A stretch of 64,000 nucleotides of DNA from Eonycteris spelaea (lineage: Eukaryota > Chordata > Mammalia > Chiroptera > Pteropodidae), in assembly GCA_003508835.1 (NCBI GenBank), contig PUFA01000012.1:17340001-17404000 (forward strand), written 5' to 3'. Made by a program: the position numbers and the translations under genes. Shown here piece after piece: positions 57,349 through 64,000 of this stretch (the stretch's first letter is position 1; each line of letters opens with the position of its first letter). The notes beneath the pieces were generated by a model. It did not search any database and was not told where the DNA came from. It saw only the letters and a list, made by a program, of their open reading frames with translations.

Positions 57349-58451
57349 GACTGATCTAGGTTATCTGATTCTAGCCTCGCATTGACTTTAAGCTATTTTT
57401 CAACTCTGTCCTTGTAGGCGACTGACAGCAATGCAAGATCGTTCTGGTCCGTAGGCGTGTACTTTCTGTACTTTCAGTAAAGGTTCAATTGTCTGCCCTC
57501 CCACCCTGTGAAAAAGATGGGGTTTGCCTCATTTACATATTCATTTCAATATTCTTATCTATAAATATATCTGTTCTTTGGATTCTCTTGAATAACACCT
57601 CCTGGACCCTCCTCATGAGTTCAATAAAATGGTTCCCTCCTGAGTAAAATAAGATCTTTCACATGTGTTCATTTTCATATCTGTATGAGAGTCATGATTT
57701 AACCAGTTTCTTGAGAATGAACTTTTAACAGTTTTTGCAGGGTTGAGGAGGGGGCAGCTGGAAGGTGAAGCGGGGAAGGGGAATGGGCTACCTGGACCTC
57801 CCTGGGTGTAGAGGGAAGTTGGTGATGGGGTCAGGGCACCAGGTGCGTGTGGACAGACAGAGTAAGGAGAAGGGCGGAGTTGGGGTAGGAGGTTCACCTA
57901 GGAGAATAGGCACCAAGTGAGGAAATGACCTGGGGAGTACTCCTGGGAGTCTGGAGGGGGCTGGGCTGAATGTCTGGGGCCCCCTGGGAACCGGAAGCCC
58001 TGTGCTGAGGTGAAGAGAGTCACCTATACTCTGAGGACAACTTCCTTATCCTCAGGTTTCTCATTGACAAAATCGAAGATCTTGAGTGCCTTCTGAGCAT
58101 CCCTGCAGCATGAGGCTTTCAGGTTGTTCTGGAAACATCTCAGGACTAGTCCAGCCAATGATACTGCTGAGAAAAATCACTTAAACCCTGCATTTAAGGC
58201 AAAAGGATGTCTGCATGTCTTTTCAACATCACACTGGAGCATTGTCCAACAGGAGCTGCTTAAGGATAATCTAAATCTCTACAGAACTGTGCCTCTGTTT
58301 GGCTTACAATTTATTATTGATTAGGACTCAGACTCAATAAAGTAAGATGTTAATTTGTAGACATTAATAAGTTCCAAGTGATTTTAGCCTGCTACAGATG
58401 AAAATAATTTCTGTCCACCACAAAATGTAATTCCCAAGGTTTGTTGTCCTC
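57349..58451. other. intergenic, nothing recognised
   Basis: No supported gene; short frames only. Confidence 0.4.
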
Positions 58452-58516
58452 TAAGACATCATCTAATTTTAGATGATGTCTTATCAGCTATCTTATTTCA
58501 TCAGCAATCTTATTTC
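58452..58516. repeat. perfect 15-bp-arm palindrome followed by a 17-bp tandem
   Basis: TAAGACATCATCTAA (58452-58466), two T, and TTAGATGATGTCTTA (58469-58483) form an exact hairpin. Directly after it ATCAGCTATCTTATTTC (58483-58499) is repeated with one change at 58500-58516. Confidence 0.95.
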
Positions 58517-58824
58517 AACATTCTTTCTTTTTTCTTTGGGGGGGGGTGGTGGTGGTGGTTTATTTTGCTTTATTTTTTTCTTTGTTGGAAGGCAACATTC
58601 TTTAACTGTATATACTACTGTCTCTTTGAGCTGGCTTTACCGTTTTGCTGATACCCTCATTCATGAGTTAAATAAACTTTTGGCACATGCTCACTATAAT
58701 TTAAATGAGGGTCATATTTGTCTTAACTTTTTGCAAATATACTTTGACAGCGGAGTTGCCAGCTTATGGTAGCATCTGCATAATACCGCCCCGACATCGC
58801 CCTGGGAACAGTGTACTCTGCATT

Positions 58825-59000
58825 CTCTAATTATTTACTGAGCTACCTTGTGCCTGGCAGGGTGCTAGATGCTGAAGTTAGCGGAAATGGAAGCAGACAC
58901 TGATCTTAAGGAACTCACACTTGTGGCCAGAGAAAAGCTGTTTGCTTGCTTGTTCGTTTGTTAAATCAACAGCTACAATGAAATGTGATAAGCCCCACAA
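58825..59000 (-). repeat. L2 3'-end fragment
   Basis: 'GAGCTACCTTGTGCCTGGCA', 'GGGTGCTAGATGCTGAAGTT' and 'CTTAAGGAACTCACACTTGT' match the antisense L2 terminus. Confidence 0.7.
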
Positions 59001-59400
59001 TAGAGATTAGATGCTTATAGCAACCCTAGGTTGATGCCAATGCTCACCTCATCTTTCACAAAAGGAGTATTTTAAACGGTAGCTGGAATCTTCAGTGGGC
59101 GGAGTAGGCTACCCACTTGTGGTGATGCTTACCAGGAAGGGTTTCCTCTCTCTGAAGCACCTCACCCCATTAGGGCAGGACCAGCAGCCCACTGGTTTTT
59201 AATTTTCCTGAAATCTCCTGGCACTATTTATTTATGGTGCCGTTAGCTTTTGTTGCCTTTTTTTTTCTTTTGGTCGGAGGTTGGGACAAGAGTGGGACAC
59301 AGATGAGCCTATTTGCTTCTTCAGGTTCCACGAACCCTCCGGGGGCGAGTTGCTTTAATATTGTTTATTGTGCGCTGACCTGGTACCTGTTCCAGTTCTG

Positions 59401-59414
59401 CCACTAGATGGCGC
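59401..59414 (+). promoter_or_regulatory. candidate CTCF site
   Basis: CCACTAGATGGCGC matches the CTCF core at every strong position. Motif match only; it points right, toward the candidate at 63236-63249 on the other strand. Confidence 0.55.
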
Positions 59415-59429
59415 AAGTTCACTTTTCAG

Positions 59430-59650
59430 GGCAGCAGCTGCGAAACGTAGAAGGCAAGGGCCTTGGGATCTGAAGGCTTTCCTGGATTTGAATTCTTAGT
59501 TTTGTGACCTTAGGCAAACCAGTTTCCCCTTTTGTAAACAAGGAATGATGAAAATCACCTTGCAGGGTGGTTTGAGGATTAAATAAAGTGACATAGGCTA
59601 AGCACCCTGCACACACAGCTTCAGACACACAGTTAACACTCAATAATCTA
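59430..59650 (+). repeat. MIR SINE
   Basis: 'GGATTTGAATTCTTAGTTTT', 'GTGACCTTAGGCAAACCAGT', 'GGTGGTTTGAGGATTAAATA' and 'TTAACACTCAATAATCTACT' are the MIR core in sense order. Confidence 0.85.
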
Positions 59651-61420
59651 CTCTTCTCTTCTAAAGACATTGTCCTCAAGCATCCTACAATAAAGCACAC
59701 ACACGTGCACACACATGTGCACGTGCAGAAAACACTATTGTAGTTGCTGAACTAGAAAACATATCCTCCACGCCCTACTTAGAATTCATTTAGAATTGAC
59801 CCTTGTTCAAATGCATTTATGTATGAAAAGCCACATTCTGGAGATGTAAAGTAATGATAGAGTATGTAGCAATAATAACACTAGAACACCAAAGACACTC
59901 ATTTCATCTTTCTCTAGTTTTCCTAGCAAAATCACAAGCCATGGGCCATGCAACTCATTAGAAACCATTTCAATTATTCCCTCTGATTTTTATTTAAAGT
60001 AGTTTACTCCTATAATCCTTCCATTTCTGATATTCACTGGTAGAAACACTTTTCTTTGTAGCCATATGATTCTCCTTGCCCCTTCAGAGTTAAAAGAGTG
60101 GACTTTCCTGAGAAGCACACAGACCATCTCTAGAATTGCCCACCAGGAGGGTGGAGGCCCGGGCATCCATCCCCTGGCCCCCATTCTCTCATGCCTGAGC
60201 GTTGCCCTGTTCACACCCAGCCAGTCAGGGTGTGAACAGCCCTCCTTCAGAGAAGACCCTGGGGCCGAATGCAGGAGACCTTACTAAGAGAATCACAGCC
60301 TGCGGCAGTGGCCAGGAGCTGCGGCTGTACACAAACCTGCTTACAAACTTCTCTACAGGCTCCAGGTCCCATTGAAAGTTCTCCTGTGATGGCTGCAGCC
60401 AGCAGCAGAGTCTGCACTATGTGGAATGCCTGTCACTCTCCTCCCTGACAGGCTCCATTTAGTTTAAGGATTTCGTGGCTGGGAAGGTTATCTGAGCTGT
60501 CACCAGCCATGCTTTGTCACCCTCTGAACGAATGACAGGAAACGGATCAGCAAGCCCTGTCAGTTTCCTGTTACTGGCTTCATGCGAGTGACTGAGAAGG
60601 TAGAGAGACCCCAGTTAAATGGCTCCAGCTACACTTAGAGCTTTTCAAGAGACAGAAGGGCCCTATTAGTCTCTGCCTATTCCTCTGCCCCTTGCACTCC
60701 ATGAGTTGATTGTTGCTTAAAGCTTGCAGCTAGGCTCACCAGGGCACCTGCCACTCTTATGAGAGCACAGAGCCTACGTCATATGAGGCCTGAGAAACAG
60801 AAAGGCACCAACCTCTAGGCTTGGCACCCACACCTAGGCTGCTGAGTCCCCTCTCTACTTAACATAATTTCACAGAACACCAGCATTAAACAGGATCAGT
60901 CTTGTAAATGCAGCCTGCAAGGTACTTTGGAGAGACTTAATGCCCCCAGGGGTAACCTTCAACCAGTAAGGGAGGACAGCTGCTGGGAAAATGCCCCAGC
61001 CTGTGCCTGTCAGGTGGACAGTTCTGGAACATGTTCTAGCATCTCAGAGCAGGAAGAATCAAGCCCATTGCTTGCAACACCCTTATGTTGGTTTCTCCTG
61101 CCGCTCTGTCACACTCTCCTTACTCCCTCTCTTCTGATCCCTGGGGTCATCTTCCAAATAAAGCACCTGCATCCAAGGCCTTATTCAGGTGCACTCTTAG
61201 ATTACTCCAAACTAACACACCTCCCCAGGACCCACCCGCTGCCATCTCCTCCCTATAGAAATTCTTGGCCATAATGCTGGCTGGTATTGTTTCCAACCCC
61301 AGTACCAATCAAAATTTCCCAAGCTCCTGGTCAGAGACTGGTTCAAAGGAGGGCACATTCCCCAAGCCAGCTGGAGCTTTTGCTGGGGATCCTGGTACAT
61401 AGACACTGGGCCCGTGGTGG
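59651..61420. other. intergenic, nothing recognised
   Basis: Holds a perfect inverted repeat at 60207-60239. Frames such as 60927-61274 (115 codons) carry no recognisable domain. Confidence 0.4.
60207..60239. repeat. perfect 12-bp inverted repeat, short loop
   Basis: CTGTTCACACCC (60207-60218) and GGGTGTGAACAG (60228-60239) are exact complements across 9 nt. Confidence 0.95.
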
Positions 61421-61925
61421 CGGTGGTTTAAAGATGGCTGTACATGTCCTGTTATTCCTCCCTTTGATAGATGGGGTCTGTTAGCCCAGAATCTGGGCCG
61501 CTCTGCGATTGCTTTGAGCAGCAGAGAACGGCTATATCAGTTCCAGGTTTGGCCTTTAAGAGGACTGGCAGCTTCTGTGTTGGTCTCTGGGTGTGCTGAG
61601 CCACCGTGTAAGAAACCCGAGTGCCCTGCCACAGAGACCACGAGTGAGGCCCCGAGAGCACATGGAAAGGAGAGGCCCCAGCTGAGCCTGGCCTGCCAGA
61701 TGCTCCTGCCGAAGGACCTGACAGCTGAGTGCAGCCCTTTTGGACCCTCTAGACTAGACCAGCCCCCAGCAGAATATCAAGTGATGCCAGTAGGTGCCCC
61801 AGGAATTGCCTACTTGAGCCCTACCCAAACTCCTAACCCAGAAAATTGTGAGCTATAATAAAATAGTTGTTTTAAGCCATTAAGTTTAAGGGTAGTTGCT
61901 TATGCAGCATTAGAACACTGGAGCA
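61421..61925 (+). mobile_element. MLT1-type MaLR solo LTR
   Basis: The right end ('GAAAATTGTGAGCTATAATA', 'GTTGTTTTAAGCCATTAAGT', 'TTGCTTATGCAGCATTAGAA') is the characteristic 3' part of an MLT1/MST-type LTR, with matching earlier pieces ('AAGATGGCTGTACATGTCCT'). Its AATAAA-like signal lies at 61857-61862. No internal retroviral sequence was seen beside it. The 114-codon frame at 61514-61858 is LTR sequence, not a gene. Confidence 0.75.
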
Positions 61926-62082
61926 GTGTAGTGGGACGATGTGAGGTCTGGAATCGTTGTGGCCAGAGGTGCAGTCTAAAGTCATCAGCTGGCCATCTTG
62001 GGGGACCAGGTAATAGAGCTAAATCAGAGGAAGCCAGACCTAGTGATGGAGCCTAGTGATCCTAGTCATCCCTAGAAAATCA

Positions 62083-62160
62083 AAGGAGTTAGGTGCTGGT
62101 ATGAGAAAGGGGGCTGGGCCAGGTCCCATCCAGATTAGGGTTAGGGGCTGTCAAGTACAG
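62083..62160 (+). repeat. diverged direct repeat, copy 1
   Basis: 'TATGAGAAAGGGGGCTGGGC' to 'TTAGGGTTAGGGGCTGTCAA' pairs with 62703-62784. Confidence 0.85.
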
Positions 62161-62419
62161 AGAGGAGCCTGGTGATCCCCGATCAAGCTGAACCTGAAGG
62201 TAAACTATCCCATACTTGCCAATTACACCAGTCTATCATGTTCCCCTTTTGCTTAAGCCACTTTGTGTTAGGTTTTCTTTTGCTTGCAAACCAAAGCACC
62301 CTAAAAAACCCAGCCCCCAGTTTTCCTCAACACTGAAAAATTGGAAGTTTAGTTTTGTTCTGGTCTCTGCAGTTGCTGAAGGGCTGTTTCCTTATAAGAC
62401 TACTTCTCTAGGGCATCCG

Positions 62420-62500
62420 AATCTCCGAATCCTGGCTACATGGCAGAATCCTGGGGATCTTTTAAAAATACAGATGCCCAGGCCCCACTTGGTCTGTGGC
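62420..62500 (+). repeat. MER5A fragment
   Basis: 'CAGAATCCTGGGGATCTTTT' and 'ACAGATGCCCAGGCCCCACT' are MER5A sequence. Confidence 0.7.
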
Positions 62501-62702
62501 ATTTACTGCCTCAGGGGAAAAATAAAAATGCAAAGGAAAAGTTTGGAAATGTGACAGCCTAGGTTCTGGGGGGAATGGAGGGTGTACCCACAGACTCCGA
62601 AGCTCTCCTGAGGAGCCAAAGCTACACTTCCTCACATGCCGGCACCCACTGTCTCAGAGGCTGGACATGCCCGGTCAGAGAGGGGTCCAGGTGGAAGAAA
62701 CG

Positions 62703-62784
62703 CAAGGGAGTTGGGCGCTGCTATGAGAAAGGGTGCGGCGCCAGCTCCCACCCAGGTTAGGGTTAAGGGGGCTGTCAAGTGCAG
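62703..62784 (+). repeat. diverged direct repeat, copy 2
   Basis: 'CTATGAGAAAGGGTGCGGCG' to 'TTAGGGTTAAGGGGGCTGTC' pairs with 62083-62160, about 620 bp away in the same orientation. Confidence 0.85.
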
Positions 62785-63235
62785 GGTGAATCTGTGGCTC
62801 CCAGGAGGACTTAAGGAGGTGGCAAGACCCCAGCGTGTCCCTGGGTCTCAGCTTAACCCAGAAGCCACAGCGGCTGTGGGGTAAGTGTGAGCAGAGGGTG
62901 TTCCCATGGGCCGGTGTGGCGCAGACAGTGGCAAAATAAATGACTTCCCAGCGCCTGGAAGCACCGAGGCGGTGATAAAGGGTGTGAGGCATGCCCACCC
63001 TGGGTCTCCCATAGTCCCAGAGAGGCTCAGGGAGCAGCACTTCTAAATCCTGAACAGACGAATGTACCTGAAAGCTGGACGCGGAGGGATCGACCAGATA
63101 TTAATGAGGAAATTTGGAAGCTGCAGTGTAGACCAAAGAGCAGATGTCCACGCGGCCTCTGACGCCCCCACACTGTGCAAGCCCCTGGAATTCAAACGCA
63201 ACCCCGGGGAAGAACTCTGCAGTCACTGGGACCCT

Positions 63236-63249
63236 CTGCCCTCTAGTGC
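63236..63249 (-). promoter_or_regulatory. candidate CTCF site
   Basis: On the minus strand GCACTAGAGGGCAG fits the CTCF core with a weak first base. It faces the plus-strand candidate at 59401-59414. Confidence 0.4.
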
Positions 63250-63658
63250 TCTAGAACTCAAAACGGAAATGCATTTGAGTTTGGGGCCCGAATCCATTCC
63301 TGCTGCACCTGTTCTGCCGCAGTGTGAAGACCACATACTCCATATAGAATCCTTTGCTTCCGGGTTCAAGTGTCCCCTCCCCAAGATTTTAACCAATGTC
63401 CTCACCATGTCCCCACCTCCCTGTTTGCTCTAAAACCCACAGACTCCAGGTAGAAAGCCAAGCTTTCCATATAGGAGGTGGGGAGATCGCTTCTCATCCT
63501 CTGCCGTTATTTTCCATAGCGATCACTCTCAAGAACTTTGAAGGTTTTCTCCTTAGTCTCCTTATGTAGGTAATCAACTGTACACAGTTCATTTCCAGCT
63601 AGCACACGCTGGCTCACCTGATTTGTGATTCCTTTATACACAAATATGTGTGTGCGTG

Positions 63659-63745
63659 TATATATATATATGTGTGTGTGTGTATGTAATATACACATAA
63701 ATACACACACACACACACCACACACACACACACACACACATATAT
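63659..63745. repeat. (TA)n(TG)n ... (CA)n(TA)n compound microsatellite
   Basis: A TA/TG block is followed by a CA block, so the two halves are largely complementary. The 76-codon minus-strand frame at 63507-63737 is created by it. Confidence 0.95.
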
Positions 63746-64000
63746 TTCTGCTTTGGCAAAAAAAAAAAGTTTCTATTTGATCTCAATGAACTAGAATTGT
63801 GCATTCTCCAAAAAAAACTTTTGGCATTTGAGAACCCTTGTTTCCTACTCTAAAGACTCTGGAAGACTGAAAAGTGATTGGGACAAAATTCCTCTTAAAT
63901 TTGACTTCAAATAAGAGCTGTTTGGTGTCTAAATTTGAATTCTGTAACTTTCCTTGCTTTCACACTACATGACTCTAAGCATAAAAAAAGATGTGATTAT

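Noticed and set aside
61514..61858. 114-codon ORF
   Set aside because: Lies inside a MaLR-type LTR that normally carries no gene.
1..64000. Alu, B1/B2, tRNA genes, snRNA-like genes and CRISPR arrays
   Set aside because: I looked for their characteristic words on both strands and saw none I could support. CRISPR is not expected in a mammal, and the tandem repeats present are microsatellites.
1..64000. RFTN1 and GALNT15 exons
   Set aside because: These are the human neighbours, but no frame near either end resembled them. They probably lie beyond the window.

Overview
This window is nuclear DNA from a placental mammal. The evidence is two split vertebrate genes with canonical GT-AG introns, a CpG island between them, and a dense load of old eutherian repeats (MIR, L2, L1M-type LINEs, MER5, MER20 and MER1-type hAT elements, a MaLR LTR). 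I saw no Alu, rodent B1/B2 or other young lineage-specific SINE, so a monkey, ape, mouse or rat is unlikely. I cannot name the species.

Only two genes can be supported, and both can be read completely. OXNAD1 lies on the minus strand: seven coding exons between 34143 and 6960 join in frame into a 312-residue mitochondrial-type flavin/NAD oxidoreductase. DPH3 lies on the plus strand: three coding exons between 41309 and 45486 give the 82-residue CSL zinc protein of diphthamide synthesis and Elongator function. They stand head to head around a CpG island at about 40630-41450 that carries paired, oppositely oriented CCAAT boxes, a CRE-like site and several ETS sites, so a shared bidirectional promoter is the natural reading. 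This is the known mammalian OXNAD1/DPH3 arrangement, here in reverse of the human reference orientation. The human neighbours RFTN1 and GALNT15 were not found and probably lie just outside the two ends.

Layout: 1-6.8 kb is intergenic sequence and old LINE/MIR debris downstream of OXNAD1. 6.8-34.2 kb is the OXNAD1 coding body, with large introns holding two L1 remnants around coding exon 4, a probable minus-strand retrocopy (26.16-27.3 kb), and an L2 interrupted by an L1 piece (28.0-29.5 kb). 34.2-40.6 kb is the OXNAD1 5' region, whose untranslated exons I could not place. 40.6-41.45 kb is the promoter island. 41.3-45.9 kb is DPH3, whose second intron is mostly an antisense L2 followed by a MER20. 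45.9-64 kb is non-coding, with old repeats, microsatellites, candidate CTCF sites, an intact-looking MER1-type hAT element with target duplications, and a MaLR solo LTR.

I found no undescribed gene system. The observations most worth checking are the promoter's ETS site and its uORF hairpin, the two poly(A)-tailed insert candidates, a perfect 15-bp-arm palindrome at 58.45 kb, and a diverged direct duplication at 62.1/62.7 kb.
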